A stretch of 64,000 nt of DNA from Apilactobacillus waqarii (GCF_019061205.1 NZ_JAHQYH010000003.1:1-64000), one strand, 5' to 3'. Shown: positions 32,792-42,823, counted from the first letter of the stretch. Notes: a model not told the origin generated them from the sequence alone. Translations and numbers: made by a program.

Positions 32792-33700
32792 TTATTTGTT
32801 GATTAAATCTTCGATTGAGTTGATGTTCTTCATGTACTTAGGAACAGCCAATCCAACCTTAGCACCATTCAAGTTTGGACCAACATCGTCGATTTTATCC
32901 TTGTATTGTTTCAAATATAAACCGGCAGTGTTAGGTAACCAAGCTGATAGTGAAGCATCAGCAGCGTTAGTTGCAATTGATGCCCACATTGGTTGCATTT
33001 CTAGTGCTTGGATAGTTGCCTTATAACCCATCTTGTTTAGAACTTCAGCCATCACATTAGTTGATGCGATTTCTGAATCCCAAGCAACGTAAGTTAATTT
33101 AACTGCTTTACCGTTACCACGAGGAGCACCCTTAGTCCATTCTTGGTATAACTTAGGGTTCTTCTTGATAAAGTTATCAGCAGCAACCTTAGGATCAACA
33201 CCAGCATTAGTTTGTAGCATCACGTCTGACATTTGAGATGGAGTCCAGTGGAATTGCTTTAGAATCTTGTAAGCACCAGGATTATCCTTGGCTAGACCCT
33301 TTCTAGCAATTGTGTGGATTTGTTCTGAAGAACCGTAAACATTCTTAGGATCCTTTAGGAACTTAAGAGGGAACTTCTTGAACATCCAGTGTGGTTGCCA
33401 TCCGGTAACTACGATTGGTTGTTTGTACTTAATTGCTTTAGCTAATGTAGAAGTCATTGCAGCAGTTGAACTAGTTTGTAGTTGCCACTTGTTTTGAGCT
33501 AAAGGATATTCCTTTAACGCATTTTGTGTAGAAGCCATAATACCAGCCCCGGCATCAATACCAGTAATGGTGTAGTTGATTTGAGGACCTAACTTCTTAT
33601 GAGGATTGTATGGAGAAGTTAAACTACTACAAGCAGTTAGAACTGTTGCCATAAGAAACATGGTTAATGTTGCTAAAACATATCTAGTTTTCTTTCTCAT
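32792..33700 (-). CDS. opuAC: Glycine betaine/proline-betaine substrate-binding lipoprotein
   Basis: 302 residues. A signal sequence with lipobox (VLTACSS, Cys24) anchors it to the outer face of the membrane. The body is the type II periplasmic-binding fold of the OpuAC/ProX group (INYTITGIDAGAGIMASTQNAL, TGWQPHWMFKKFPLKFLKDP); WQPHW supplies Trp residues of the kind that form the betaine cage. Last of the three-gene operon, 14 bases after the permease gene. It is a separate polypeptide, unlike the fused OpuABC of Lactococcus. Confidence 0.92.
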   Translation of the reverse strand: MRKKTRYVLATLTMFLMATVLTACSSLTSPYNPHKKLGPQINYTITGIDAGAGIMASTQNALKEYPLAQNKWQLQTSSTAAMTSTLAKAIKYKQPIVVTGWQPHWMFKKFPLKFLKDPKNVYGSSEQIHTIARKGLAKDNPGAYKILKQFHWTPSQMSDVMLQTNAGVDPKVAADNFIKKNPKLYQEWTKGAPRGNGKAVKLTYVAWDSEIASTNVMAEVLNKMGYKATIQALEMQPMWASIATNAADASLSAWLPNTAGLYLKQYKDKIDDVGPNLNGAKVGLAVPKYMKNINSIEDLINK

Positions 33701-33714
33701 TTAAATCCTCCTAA

Positions 33715-34575
33715 TTAGTGTTTTTTGTTCTTGTTAAAGGCTTGAGTAACACGGTCTAGGATGATTGCTAGGATTACGATTGCAAAACCAGCAGTGAAAC
33801 CAGAACCAGCGTTGTTTCTACCTACGGCGAAGTAAACTTCTGAACCAAGACCAACAGCACCAATCATTGAAGCGATAACTACCATTGATAGAGCGAGCAT
33901 CATACCTTGGTTAACACCAGACATTAATGTGTTCTTAGCAATTGGTAATTCAACCTTGATTAGTTTTTGCCAACCAGTTGAACCGAATGAATCGGCAGCT
34001 TCAATTAAATCAGTAGGAACTTGTTCAATTCCTAGGTTAGTCATTCTAACTACTGGAGGTAGTGAGAAGATAACAGAAGCAATAACTCCGGGTACCATTC
34101 CGATCCCGAATAAAGCAACGGCAGGAATTAGGTAAACGAATGCAGGCATTGTTTGCATAAAGTCTAGGATTGGTTTAACGATTACCTTAACAGTGTGACT
34201 CTTTGCCATCCAGATTCCCAAAGGAATACCGATAACAACGATGATTAAACTAGAAGTAAGAACTAGTGTTAATGTTTGAGTCATATCTCTCCAGTAACCT
34301 TGGTTGTAAATTAATACAAGACCAATAAGTTCAAAGACCATTAGTCCCCAGTGCTTACTGTCATGTAATGCCCAGTAAGTAATACCTAGAACTAATATGA
34401 TGAATAACCAAACGGGTAGTAAATCAAATACCCATTGGAATGAGTTAACGATTGCACCGATGAAATCAGTGATACCGTTGAAGAAACCAACGAATTGAGT
34501 TAACCAGTTAACAAAATTGTTAACCCAGTCAGCAAATGGAATTGGTTGCATAGTTAAAGAAAATAAATTAGCCAT
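33715..34575 (-). CDS. opuAB: Glycine betaine ABC transporter permease
   Basis: 286-residue inner-membrane subunit with about seven helices. The ABC-permease EAA loop is EAADSFGSTGWQKLIKVELP (about 190-210), and the N-terminal amphipathic segment before helix 1 is typical of OpuAB/ProW. It overlaps the ATPase gene upstream by eight bases, showing coupled translation. It works with OpuAA and OpuAC in osmotically activated uptake. Confidence 0.93.
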   Translation of the reverse strand: MANLFSLTMQPIPFADWVNNFVNWLTQFVGFFNGITDFIGAIVNSFQWVFDLLPVWLFIILVLGITYWALHDSKHWGLMVFELIGLVLIYNQGYWRDMTQTLTLVLTSSLIIVVIGIPLGIWMAKSHTVKVIVKPILDFMQTMPAFVYLIPAVALFGIGMVPGVIASVIFSLPPVVRMTNLGIEQVPTDLIEAADSFGSTGWQKLIKVELPIAKNTLMSGVNQGMMLALSMVVIASMIGAVGLGSEVYFAVGRNNAGSGFTAGFAIVILAIILDRVTQAFNKNKKH

Positions 34576-35767
34576 TATTTTGCACCTCGTTTCCAGAAAT
34601 TGCGCCTAATACGGAACTTCTAATGATAATTCCTAGTAGTCGATCATTGTCATCCAATACCGCGAATGGTACTGAAGTCTTGGAAATGTCGTTTAATAGT
34701 GACTTGATAGGTGTATCAGGTGTAGTTGTTGGAACGTCGGTTCTAAGGATTGATTCTAAGTCACGTTTGTCATCTTCGATTTGCTTGATAACATCCTTAG
34801 CATCAATTAATCCCTTGAAGTGGTGTTCTGAATCAACAACGTAAACACTTGAGTTGTGGTTGTCCTTCATTAATCTTAGAGCGGTTCTTGGACCGTCTTT
34901 TTCGATGTTGATAACATCTGGTCTAATCATAACGCGGCTAGCAGTAAGAATCTTAGTTCTGTCCACACCTTCAATGAATTTTTCAACATAATCATTCTTA
35001 GGGTGTTGTAAGATATCTTCTGGTGAACCGATTTGAACAATTTCACCATCACGCATGATCATAATACGGTCACCAATACGTAGTGATTCGTTTAGGTCAT
35101 GTGAGATGAAGATGATAGTCTTCTTTAGATGTGATTGTAAATCTAGCAATTCGTCTTGCATTTCTTTTCTGTTAAGTGGATCCAATGCTGAGAATGCTTC
35201 ATCCATCAATAGAATTTCTGGATCATTAGCTAAACCACGAGCTAATCCGACACGTTGTTGTTGTCCACCAGATAATTCATTAGGGTATCTATCATCATAT
35301 CCGTGTAAGCCAACTAGTTCTAGGCATTCGTGTGCCTTTTGATGTCTAGTTTCTTTATCGACTCCTTGGATTTCTAAACCGTAAGCGGTGTTTTCGATAA
35401 TGGTTCTGTTAGGGAATAGAGCAAAGTTTTGGAATACCATACTCATCTTCTTACGTCTAAATTCACGTAATTCTTTCTTATCGAATTTAGTAATGCTTTC
35501 CCCGTCTAATAGAATTTCACCATCAGTTGGTTCGTATAAACGGTTCAACATTCTAATTAAAGTAGACTTACCACTACCGGAAAGTCCCATGATAACAAAG
35601 ATTTCATTTTCGTTAACATCGAAGTTGGCATCGTGAACACCAACTACGCTGTTAGTTTTAGCTAAAATTTCATCTTTGGATTTTCCTTCGTTGATCATTT
35701 CTTTGGCACGACCAACATGACGACCGAAAATCTTGGTTAGATGTTTAACTTCAACTTTTTTGGTCAT
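34568..35767 (-). CDS. opuAA: Glycine betaine ABC transporter ATPase with CBS domains
   Basis: 399 residues. The nucleotide-binding domain has Walker A GLSGSGKST, signature LSGGQQQRVGLARGLA, Walker B ILLMDEAFSALDP and switch His in FISHDLNE. Residues from about 275 form a tandem CBS pair (TASRVMIRPDVINI, then TTTPDTPIKSLLNDISK), the module that senses ionic strength in OpuA. AAGGAGGAAGATC precedes the ATG. First gene of opuAA-AB-AC. Confidence 0.95.
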   Translation of the reverse strand: MTKKVEVKHLTKIFGRHVGRAKEMINEGKSKDEILAKTNSVVGVHDANFDVNENEIFVIMGLSGSGKSTLIRMLNRLYEPTDGEILLDGESITKFDKKELREFRRKKMSMVFQNFALFPNRTIIENTAYGLEIQGVDKETRHQKAHECLELVGLHGYDDRYPNELSGGQQQRVGLARGLANDPEILLMDEAFSALDPLNRKEMQDELLDLQSHLKKTIIFISHDLNESLRIGDRIMIMRDGEIVQIGSPEDILQHPKNDYVEKFIEGVDRTKILTASRVMIRPDVINIEKDGPRTALRLMKDNHNSSVYVVDSEHHFKGLIDAKDVIKQIEDDKRDLESILRTDVPTTTPDTPIKSLLNDISKTSVPFAVLDDNDRLLGIIIRSSVLGAISGNEVQNNG

Positions 35768-35812
35768 GATCTTCCTCCTTGAAATTGTAGTTTATTTAAA
35801 GCATAGGTACTA

Positions 35813-35887
35813 TTATTACAAAGAAAAATGTTATGTGTCAAATAAGTTACATTCGCAAAATGCCGATTTGCCGGCTTTAAACGGCAT
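35813..35887 (-). promoter_or_regulatory. opuA promoter and upstream palindrome
   Basis: On the minus strand TTGACA (35841-35836) and TAATAA (35818-35813) are 17 bases apart. Just upstream lies an inverted repeat ATGCCG (35860-35865) / CGGCAT (35882-35887), a possible regulator site. The intergenic region also contains the start region of the divergent YibE/F genes. Confidence 0.6.
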
Positions 35888-35993
35888 AAGCTTGCATGAT
35901 GGAGCCATTTAAGATTTATTTAATTAAAGTGTGTTAAAATGACCTAAATTGGAATTTTTAGGTTCAAAATTTGATAATTAAGAAGGAATTATT

Positions 35994-37091
35994 TTGGGTA
36001 ATTTATTGAAAAAATTTCCTATCAAAATGGTGGGGATTTTTGCATTAATTGGGGTAATTTTAATGTTTTTTGTCAGTCACGATGACTTTTTATATACTCA
36101 ACCAATTATGCAGATTCAAAAGGTCGAAGAACTTAGTAAGACTAAGGAAGTCGATACTTTTCAAAATGTTGATCACAGTTATGTACAAAAACTAAGTGGG
36201 GTAATCACCAACGGGAAACATAAGGGTGAACATATCTCGTTGAACAATACATATACAGACTCTAAGGCGATGGATAAGAAATACAAAATCGGCCAAAAAG
36301 CCTTTGTGGTCCTACACGGACAGGGCGAAAGCACCATTAAAGATGCCAAACGAGACACACCGGTCGTCTTTTTGATTTATCTAGCAATCGCCTTGATGTT
36401 TATCTTCCTTAAAATGGCGGGAATTACTGCTATCGGAAGTATCATCATTAATACCATCTTATTCATGGTGGCACTATACTTTGACGGCTTTAACAACGGA
36501 TCCAACGTCCTATGGATTTTCTCCATATTAGCGGTGCTATTTTCAGCTATCACCCTTTGGTTGGTAATTGGCTGGAACCGTCAGATGTTTGTGACTTTAG
36601 GCTCGACTGTCGCATGTACCTTTTTGTCGATTCTAATCAGTTTGATTGTCTTTCGATTCACGCATGAAAGGGGCATCTTCTACGAATCGATGCAATACGT
36701 CACTCAGCCACCACGTCCGTTGTTCCTAGCTGAAACCATTATTGGTTCTCTAGGGGCGGTGATGGATGAATCTACCGATATTATTTCTTCATTATTCGCT
36801 TTGAAAATGGAACGTCCTGAAGTCTCAAGAAAACAACTATTCTTGTCAGGTCGAAACATTGGTAAGTCGATCATGGGCCCCCTAATTAACGTCTTATTCT
36901 TCATCTTTATGGGCGAAACTTTGTCGATGACACTTCTATTCTTAAAGAACGGAAATAGTTGGGGATACTCATTTTCAATGAACATGTCATTGGGGATGGT
37001 ACAAAGTCTAATCAGTGGAATTGGAATTGTTCTAGCAGTTCCGGTTGCCAGTGGATTAACCAGTTTTTTTGCAGAAAAGAGGCGTAAATAA
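35994..37091 (+). CDS. YibE/F-family membrane protein, first of a pair
   Basis: 365 residues. Helix 1 (about 12-25) is followed by an outer domain of about 100 residues (VEELSKTKEVDTFQNVDHSY through VVLHGQGE) and seven or so helices carrying the YibE/F core (SLGAVMDESTDIISSLFALK, FLSGRNIGKSIMGPLINVL). The start is TTG 35994, with AGAAGGAATT upstream. Its TAA overlaps the ATG of the next gene, so the two proteins are probably made together as a complex. Function unproven; transport has been proposed for the family. Confidence 0.85.
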   Translation: MGNLLKKFPIKMVGIFALIGVILMFFVSHDDFLYTQPIMQIQKVEELSKTKEVDTFQNVDHSYVQKLSGVITNGKHKGEHISLNNTYTDSKAMDKKYKIGQKAFVVLHGQGESTIKDAKRDTPVVFLIYLAIALMFIFLKMAGITAIGSIIINTILFMVALYFDGFNNGSNVLWIFSILAVLFSAITLWLVIGWNRQMFVTLGSTVACTFLSILISLIVFRFTHERGIFYESMQYVTQPPRPLFLAETIIGSLGAVMDESTDIISSLFALKMERPEVSRKQLFLSGRNIGKSIMGPLINVLFFIFMGETLSMTLLFLKNGNSWGYSFSMNMSLGMVQSLISGIGIVLAVPVASGLTSFFAEKRRK

Positions 37092-37855
37092 TGAGTGCAA
37101 TTATTGCTTTAGGGCTAGTCCTATTAGTACTAATGGTATTGGTAGGAGGTAAACAAGGTTTTCAATCATTTTTAAGTTTGGTGTTTAACTTTGGTTTCTT
37201 ATTCTTTGCGATTGTCTTGATGGCATTTCACTTCCCACCAATCGTCGTCACTTTGATTGCCGGAGTGATCCTATTGGCATTGACCATCTTCTTGAGTGGA
37301 ACCAATGATGAGACCAGTCGACTAGCGTTCATCGCTTCAGTATTGGTATTACTGTCACTTGTCTTATTGATTGTGCCAGTCGAACACTGGGCACAGGTCC
37401 AAGGATTCGGACTTGAAGATAGTGACGACCTAGAAGGGCTATCTCTACCAATCGGAATTAGTTTTATCGATATTGCCATTTCCACAGCCATCTTAAGTAC
37501 GCTGGGTGCGATTGCCGAAGCAACCATGGCGATTGCGTCTGGTTTGGATGAAATTAAGGAACAACATCCGGATATCAAACCAAACCGTTTGTTCTTCGAT
37601 GGGGTCTATGTCGGGAAACAAATTATCGGAACAACATTGAATACCTTATTCTTTGGATTATTCGGTGGCTCATTATCATTATTTGTCTGGTTCCACGGAT
37701 TGTCCTATTCATTGAGTGACATTTTAAACGATAAGGTCTTTGATGCCGAGTTCATCATTATCTTGTTCTCACTAATCGGTGTTATCATCACGATTCCAAT
37801 AACATCGTTTGTCATGACCGAGCAATTTAAAAACCAAAAAACAACAAAGTCCTAA
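37091..37855 (+). CDS. YibE/F-family membrane protein, second of a pair
   Basis: 254 residues with about seven helices and without the outer domain of its partner. The shared core is seen in STLGAIAEATMAIASGLDEI and FDGVYVGKQIIGTTLNTLFFG. It starts in a TAATG overlap with the preceding gene. The pairing of a long and a short YibE/F protein is common in lactic acid bacteria and suggests a heteromeric membrane complex; substrate unknown. Confidence 0.85.
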   Translation: MSAIIALGLVLLVLMVLVGGKQGFQSFLSLVFNFGFLFFAIVLMAFHFPPIVVTLIAGVILLALTIFLSGTNDETSRLAFIASVLVLLSLVLLIVPVEHWAQVQGFGLEDSDDLEGLSLPIGISFIDIAISTAILSTLGAIAEATMAIASGLDEIKEQHPDIKPNRLFFDGVYVGKQIIGTTLNTLFFGLFGGSLSLFVWFHGLSYSLSDILNDKVFDAEFIIILFSLIGVIITIPITSFVMTEQFKNQKTTKS

Positions 37856-37873
37856 CATTGTTAGGGCTTTTTT
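37846..37873 (+). terminator. Rho-independent terminator after the YibE/F pair
   Basis: AAAGTCCTAAC / GTTAGGGCTTT with a 3-base loop and Ts. Confidence 0.85.
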
Positions 37874-37931
37874 ATTGCATTTGTGCCGATAAAACTTAAT
37901 ACTAGACTTAAATTGAAAAGAGGCGTTGTTA

Positions 37932-39860
37932 ATGAATAAAAAAATAGAATCAAATGACTTATTTGAATTGAAATCCATTACACAAGTTACTGCCATTAAT
38001 GGAAATATTTTCGCTGTGTTAAACCGTGTCGACAAGCAAGAAAATACCTATTTTGCTGATATTATCAGCATTAACAACAAGAACGAAGTAAAGAAATGGA
38101 CCGACGGTGGTAAGAACGTAAATCCCGTGCAAGTGGGCGATTACCTAGTCTATCTACATAATGGAGACCTAATGAGGATGCCACTATCAGGTGGTAGTGC
38201 TGAACAACTTACCAGGGATGCTAAGATATCCAAACTGATTAGTGGAAAAGACGGCCAAACCGTTTTCTACCAATCATCAGATAGCAAGGTACCAGCTAAG
38301 TTTGAAACTGCTAAATTCCCAGAAACTAGAAGAGTCCACCGTTTTGACAACCGTCATGATGGTATCGGTTGGGTCGATGATCAAGCTACAGACACCATCT
38401 ATCGATACAATGTTAAGATGAACCAAAGAAACGAGGTCTACAGTTCTAAGTACGATTTGAGTTTGCAAGATGCTAACGCTAAACAAAATCGTTTATTGTT
38501 AATCAAACCAACTAATCCGACATTGGAAACTGAATCAGACGAAACTAGGGCGGTTTACGATGTTGATTTGACCAAGGATACTGAAAAGCAGGTTACATCA
38601 AGTATCGCTAAAGGTGAATTTAGCTACGCTAGTTATTCGCCAGACGGACAAAAGATTGCCGTTGTCGGAAACGATGCCAAGTATCCAAATGCAACCGTTA
38701 ACGAGTTATACATCTATGATGAATCAAGCGACAAGTTAACCGACGTTACCAAGGAATTCGAGGGGGAAGTATTTGGCTCAATTACCGCCGACTTCATTCA
38801 AAACGAAGGGAGTCATTTAGTTTGGATGTCAGACACTAACTTTGTCTTTAGTGGTGTGACTCACGGCCACAGCGTTGTCTTTGAATACAACGGACACGAC
38901 ATTACCACGTTGTTTGAAGGTCACTGTCATGTCGTTGATTTAACCGCCATCGATGGTGAGGTGTACTTCAGTCTTTCAACTCCAACCACCCCAAGTCAAT
39001 TAGTCCAACTAGTTGATCAACAACTAGACGTGAAGTTTGAACCTAACGCCAACTTCTCAGCACAACACGACTACGCTGACGTAACACCATTTGAAACACC
39101 GTCCAAAGACGGTAAGACTACTGTTGAGGGATGGGTATTGAAGTACACCGGTAGTTCCAACCATCTTCCAGTAATCCTATACGTCCACGGTGGTCCACAA
39201 GCTAACTACGGTGAAAGTTTCTTCCATGAATTCCAAGTCCTAGCTAGTCGCGGTTATGCCGTCGTCTACGTCAACCCACGTGGTTCTACCAGTTACGGTC
39301 AAGAATTCGAAACCGGCGTCATTGGTAGATATGGTAAGGAAGACTTTGCAGACGTGCAATCTGGTCTAGACGCTGCCTTAAGTCAATTCGCCGACCTAGA
39401 TGAGCAAAACACCTTCATTGCCGGTGGATCATACGGTGGATTCATGTCCAGTTGGGCAATCGGTCACACCGACCGTTTCAACGCTGCGATTGTGCAACGT
39501 CCGGTATCTGATTGGCACTCATTATATGGAACATCCGACATCGGAGTTCGTTTTATCAGAAAAGAACTTGGCAAGGATCTATACGATGAGGGCGGATTGG
39601 AATACTACTGGGATTGCTCACCATTGAAGTACGCCCACAACGTCAAGACACCTACTAGAATTCAACACGGTGAATTCGACATGCGTTGTCCAGTTAACCA
39701 AAGTGAAGCATTATTCACAGCGATTAAGCAAACTGGAACAACTGTGGATTACATTCGTTATCCACAATCATTCCACGGATTCTCAAGAAACGGTTTACCA
39801 AACCTTCGAATCAAACGTTTATCAGACATCTATGAATGGTTTGATAAATATTTAAGATAG
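37932..39860 (+). CDS. S9-family serine peptidase (acylaminoacyl-peptidase type)
   Basis: 642 residues. An N-terminal beta-propeller (about 1-380, with TolB-like blades such as YASYSPDGQKIAVVGND) precedes an alpha/beta-hydrolase domain. The nucleophile Ser is in AGGSYGGFMSSWA, the oxyanion segment is PVILYVHGGPQANYG, the acid is in HGEFDMRCP and the His is in SFHGFSRNG. I start it at ATG 37932 (AAGAGGC upstream). Cytosolic; trims oligopeptides or N-acylated peptides. Monocistronic. Confidence 0.9.
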   Translation: MNKKIESNDLFELKSITQVTAINGNIFAVLNRVDKQENTYFADIISINNKNEVKKWTDGGKNVNPVQVGDYLVYLHNGDLMRMPLSGGSAEQLTRDAKISKLISGKDGQTVFYQSSDSKVPAKFETAKFPETRRVHRFDNRHDGIGWVDDQATDTIYRYNVKMNQRNEVYSSKYDLSLQDANAKQNRLLLIKPTNPTLETESDETRAVYDVDLTKDTEKQVTSSIAKGEFSYASYSPDGQKIAVVGNDAKYPNATVNELYIYDESSDKLTDVTKEFEGEVFGSITADFIQNEGSHLVWMSDTNFVFSGVTHGHSVVFEYNGHDITTLFEGHCHVVDLTAIDGEVYFSLSTPTTPSQLVQLVDQQLDVKFEPNANFSAQHDYADVTPFETPSKDGKTTVEGWVLKYTGSSNHLPVILYVHGGPQANYGESFFHEFQVLASRGYAVVYVNPRGSTSYGQEFETGVIGRYGKEDFADVQSGLDAALSQFADLDEQNTFIAGGSYGGFMSSWAIGHTDRFNAAIVQRPVSDWHSLYGTSDIGVRFIRKELGKDLYDEGGLEYYWDCSPLKYAHNVKTPTRIQHGEFDMRCPVNQSEALFTAIKQTGTTVDYIRYPQSFHGFSRNGLPNLRIKRLSDIYEWFDKYLR

Positions 39861-39876
39861 TATTAAGAAAAGCTGT

Positions 39877-39899
39877 TATGGAAACATTCAGCTTTTTTT
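39877..39899 (+). terminator. Rho-independent terminator after the S9 peptidase
   Basis: AAAGCTG / CAGCTTT with an 11-14 base loop and a long T-run. Confidence 0.7.
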
Positions 39900-39953
39900 A
39901 TTAAATAAAAAATGACATAATAAAGTCATTACATAAAGAAAGCAGGACTGATA

Positions 39954-40445
39954 ATGGATACTGTTATTTATTTAATTTTATTTTTTGTTGTAATCGCACT
40001 ATTACTATTCGGTGCCTATGAAACACTACCAAAGATTCACAAGTTGAATAAGACCATCAACCAAAAGACACTTGATTCATTTGGCGGAGATAAGAAGCAA
40101 ATCGAAGCATTTAAGTCAGGTGAAAAGAAGTTAAACGTCGTTACTGGTCAATACGTGATCTTAGCAATCGTTGCGACTGCGTTTGTTTTAAGCATCATCT
40201 TCCCAGAAATGGCCAACAACTACTTAATCATCGTATTATTTGTACTAGAAGCAATTTACATCTTCCTAGGATTAAAACTACCTAGTCTAGAAAAGAAACA
40301 TGGTGAATTTACCGGGGATCTTTTAAAGAAACGTCTACAAGCCATTCGTCTGACATTTTTCGCATTCATCGGTTTCTTTGTAGCCGTAGATGTGTTAATT
40401 CTAATCATTGAATTGCTATTTTCTCAGAATATAAGATTGCTATAA
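39954..40445 (+). CDS. Small membrane protein of unknown function (163 aa)
   Basis: Four hydrophobic helices (about 3-22, 66-84, 88-106, 128-152), with a charged cytosolic segment after the first helix (IHKLNKTINQKTLDSFGGDKKQIEAFKSGEKK) and another after the third. No catalytic motif. AAAGCAGG precedes the ATG. The family is not recognised. It lies between the S9 peptidase and the methionine T-box and has its own terminator. Confidence 0.7.
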   Translation: MDTVIYLILFFVVIALLLFGAYETLPKIHKLNKTINQKTLDSFGGDKKQIEAFKSGEKKLNVVTGQYVILAIVATAFVLSIIFPEMANNYLIIVLFVLEAIYIFLGLKLPSLEKKHGEFTGDLLKKRLQAIRLTFFAFIGFFVAVDVLILIIELLFSQNIRLL

Positions 40446-40452
40446 AACACTG

Positions 40453-40478
40453 AAGGAGCCTTGATTAGGCTCCTTTTT
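40453..40478 (+). terminator. Rho-independent terminator
   Basis: AAGGAGCC / GGCTCCTT with a 7-base loop and Ts. Confidence 0.85.
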
Positions 40479-40564
40479 ATTTATTAAGAAAACATTAAAT
40501 TAGAAAATAATGATAAAAATATGTTGCATTATTAGAAAATGGGTGTAGTATATAAAACAACTTA

Positions 40565-40838
40565 ACCGATACGAATAAAACAAGATGATCAGGAGAGTAG
40601 TTATCCAATGATTGCGCAGAGAGTTCACGTTTGCTGAAAGTGAATGAATCAGAAGATGATGAATATGGCCTGTAATTTGGCATCGCTGATAATTAAGCGA
40701 TGATGGGGTGGCAACCATTATTAATTGCACGCGTTTATATAGACGTTATTGAGGGTGGGAGTGCAAGCTTCCACTGAATTAGAATGGTACCACGGAACTC
40801 CGTTTCTAGATTTAATCTAGGAGCGGAGTTTTTTTTGT
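40565..40838 (+). ncRNA. T-box riboswitch, probably tRNA-Met specific
   Basis: The T-box core AGAATGGTACCACGG lies at 40782-40796, followed by a terminator whose arms are AACTCCG and CGGAGTT with an inner CTAGA/TCTAG stem and eight Ts (40797-40838). Upstream, the Stem I region contains the AGAGAG and GATGATGAA elements. A candidate specifier ATG lies near 40657-40662. The T-box UGGU would pair with an ACCA acceptor end, as expected for tRNA-Met. The downstream genes are methionine importers, which supports Met. Uncharged tRNA-Met should allow read-through. Confidence 0.85.
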
Positions 40839-40893
40839 TGGCTAAGTTAAAAATTCCGTTACATACATTTATATTTTTTAGGAGGTTATTCTT

Positions 40894-41718
40894 ATGAAGA
40901 AGAATTACAAGAAATTATTATTGGCTTTTACATTTTTATTGGTCTTACCACTAACCCTTTTAGCAAGTTGTGGTAAGGATTCAGGACACACCGTTAAGAT
41001 TGGTATCATGGGTGGAGACACACGTGTTTGGAAAGCTGTTCAACAACGTGTTAAAAAAGAAGGCGTTGATTTACAACTAGTTCAATTCACTGATTACTCT
41101 CAACCAAACAATGCTTTAACTAACAAAGAAGTAGACATTAATGCATTCCAAAACTACGCATTCCAAGACAACTGGAACAAAGCTCACCACACTAAGATTG
41201 TAGCTATTGGTAAGACTATCTTCTCACCACTAACTTTATACTCCAAGAAGGTTTCAAGCCTAAAGGATCTAAAAGATGGCGCATCAGTTGCTGTTGCAAA
41301 CGATGTTACTAACGAAGCTCGTGGACTAAAACTACTTGCTAGTGCGGGTCTAATCAAGCTAAAGAATACTGAATTACCAACTCCAAGTGACATTACTGAA
41401 AACAAGAAGCACCTAAAGATTGTTCCTCTAGATGCTGCCCAAACTCCAAGAGCTCTATCTGATGAAGATGCTGCTGTTGTTAACGGTAACTTTGCTCTAG
41501 ATTCAAACCTAAGTTCAAAGGACATCTTATTCAAGGAACCTACAAACAAGGCTTCAATCCCATACATCAACATCATTTCAGCTAACAAGAGTGATGCTAA
41601 CAACAAGTACTACAAGAAGGTTGTAAAGGCTTACCAAACTCAAGCTACTAAGGATCTTTTAAAGAAACTATACAAAGGTGAAAACATTCCTGCATGGGAC
41701 ATTAACTTCAACAAGTAA
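40894..41718 (+). CDS. metQ: Methionine ABC transporter substrate-binding lipoprotein
   Basis: 274 residues. Signal peptide with lipobox LLASC (Cys26), then the NlpA/MetQ fold: KIGIMGGDTRVWKAVQQRV, FTDYSQPNNALTNKEVDINAFQ and the domain hinge GKTIFSPLTLYSKK. AGGAGGTT precedes the ATG. First gene after the T-box; metN, metI and an M20 peptidase gene follow closely. Binds L-methionine (and possibly D-Met or oxidised Met) at the cell surface. Confidence 0.93.
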   Translation: MKKNYKKLLLAFTFLLVLPLTLLASCGKDSGHTVKIGIMGGDTRVWKAVQQRVKKEGVDLQLVQFTDYSQPNNALTNKEVDINAFQNYAFQDNWNKAHHTKIVAIGKTIFSPLTLYSKKVSSLKDLKDGASVAVANDVTNEARGLKLLASAGLIKLKNTELPTPSDITENKKHLKIVPLDAAQTPRALSDEDAAVVNGNFALDSNLSSKDILFKEPTNKASIPYINIISANKSDANNKYYKKVVKAYQTQATKDLLKKLYKGENIPAWDINFNK

Positions 41719-41752
41719 GGGTTAGAAACAAAATAGAGGTAGAGGTGAAACT

Positions 41753-42823
41753 ATGGCACAAATTAGTCTAGAGCACATCGATGTCACCTTTAAGCAAAAA
41801 CACCAAGTTTCAAAGGCGGTACAAGACGTATCGCTACAAATTGAAAAGGGTGACGCTTACGGTATCGTTGGTTATTCAGGGGCTGGTAAGAGTACTCTAG
41901 TACGAGTAATTAACCACCTGCAAAAACCAAGTGCCGGTAGGGTGATTATCGATAACAAAGATATTGATAAATTCAGCCATGCGCAAATTCGTCAATTAAG
42001 AAAGAATATTGGGTTTATTTTCCAACACTTTAACTTAATGAACGCCAGAACAATTGAAGACAACATTCTATACCCAATGGTTGGAACTAAGACTTCAAAC
42101 GAAGAGAGAAAACAACGTGTTCAACGTTTGATCAATCTAGTTGGTCTAAATGGGAAGGAAAAATTCTACCCAGCCCAACTATCTGGTGGTCAAAAACAAA
42201 GAGTGGCAATTGCCAGAGCTTTGGCTAATAACCCACAAATCCTAATTAGTGATGAAGCAACCAGTGCGTTGGACCCAAAGACCACGCAAGCAATCTTGCA
42301 ATTACTAAAGAAGATTAACAAGGAACTAGGCGTTACCATCGTCTTAATTACCCATGAAATGGACGTAGTTAAGTCACTATGTAATAAGGTAGCCGTCATG
42401 GATACTGGTAAGGTTGTCGAAAAGGGAAGTATCTTAGAAGTTTTCAGTAATCCTAAGACACAGCTAACCAAAGACTTTATAGACACCACCAACAACGTTA
42501 GAGAAGCTGTAAATACACTAAGCGCCCAAGAACGTTTCGTTGAATTATCACGTAACCAACAACTATTCAGATTGCATTACATTGGTGCTTCTACTGAAAC
42601 ACCAATCATCGTTGATTTGTACCAAAAGTTTGGTGCCGTCGCTAACATTGTATATGGAAACATTGAATTTATTTCAAACGTGCCATTAGGTAACTTGATT
42701 ATCGAAATCGATGCTGAAGAATCAACTATCAAAGAAATCAAAGAATACCTTGCTGCAAAAGATGTTCATTTAACCAACATCAATTTGGATCAAGAAAAAA
42801 TCAGAAATAGTAAGGAGGGATAG
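41753..42823 (+). CDS. metN: Methionine ABC transporter ATPase
   Basis: 356 residues. ABC domain: Walker A GYSGAGKST, signature LSGGQKQRVAIARAL, Walker B ILISDEATSALDP, switch His in LITHEMDVV. The last 90 residues form the NIL regulatory domain (RLHYIGASTETPIIVDLYQ), which binds methionine and inhibits transport when Met is plentiful. Second gene of metQNI; three bases separate it from metI. Confidence 0.95.
   Translation: MAQISLEHIDVTFKQKHQVSKAVQDVSLQIEKGDAYGIVGYSGAGKSTLVRVINHLQKPSAGRVIIDNKDIDKFSHAQIRQLRKNIGFIFQHFNLMNARTIEDNILYPMVGTKTSNEERKQRVQRLINLVGLNGKEKFYPAQLSGGQKQRVAIARALANNPQILISDEATSALDPKTTQAILQLLKKINKELGVTIVLITHEMDVVKSLCNKVAVMDTGKVVEKGSILEVFSNPKTQLTKDFIDTTNNVREAVNTLSAQERFVELSRNQQLFRLHYIGASTETPIIVDLYQKFGAVANIVYGNIEFISNVPLGNLIIEIDAEESTIKEIKEYLAAKDVHLTNINLDQEKIRNSKEG

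Noticed and set aside
40495-40730. Minus-strand ORFs of 62 and 76 codons
   Set aside because: They overlap the T-box region, lack ribosome sites and resemble no protein.
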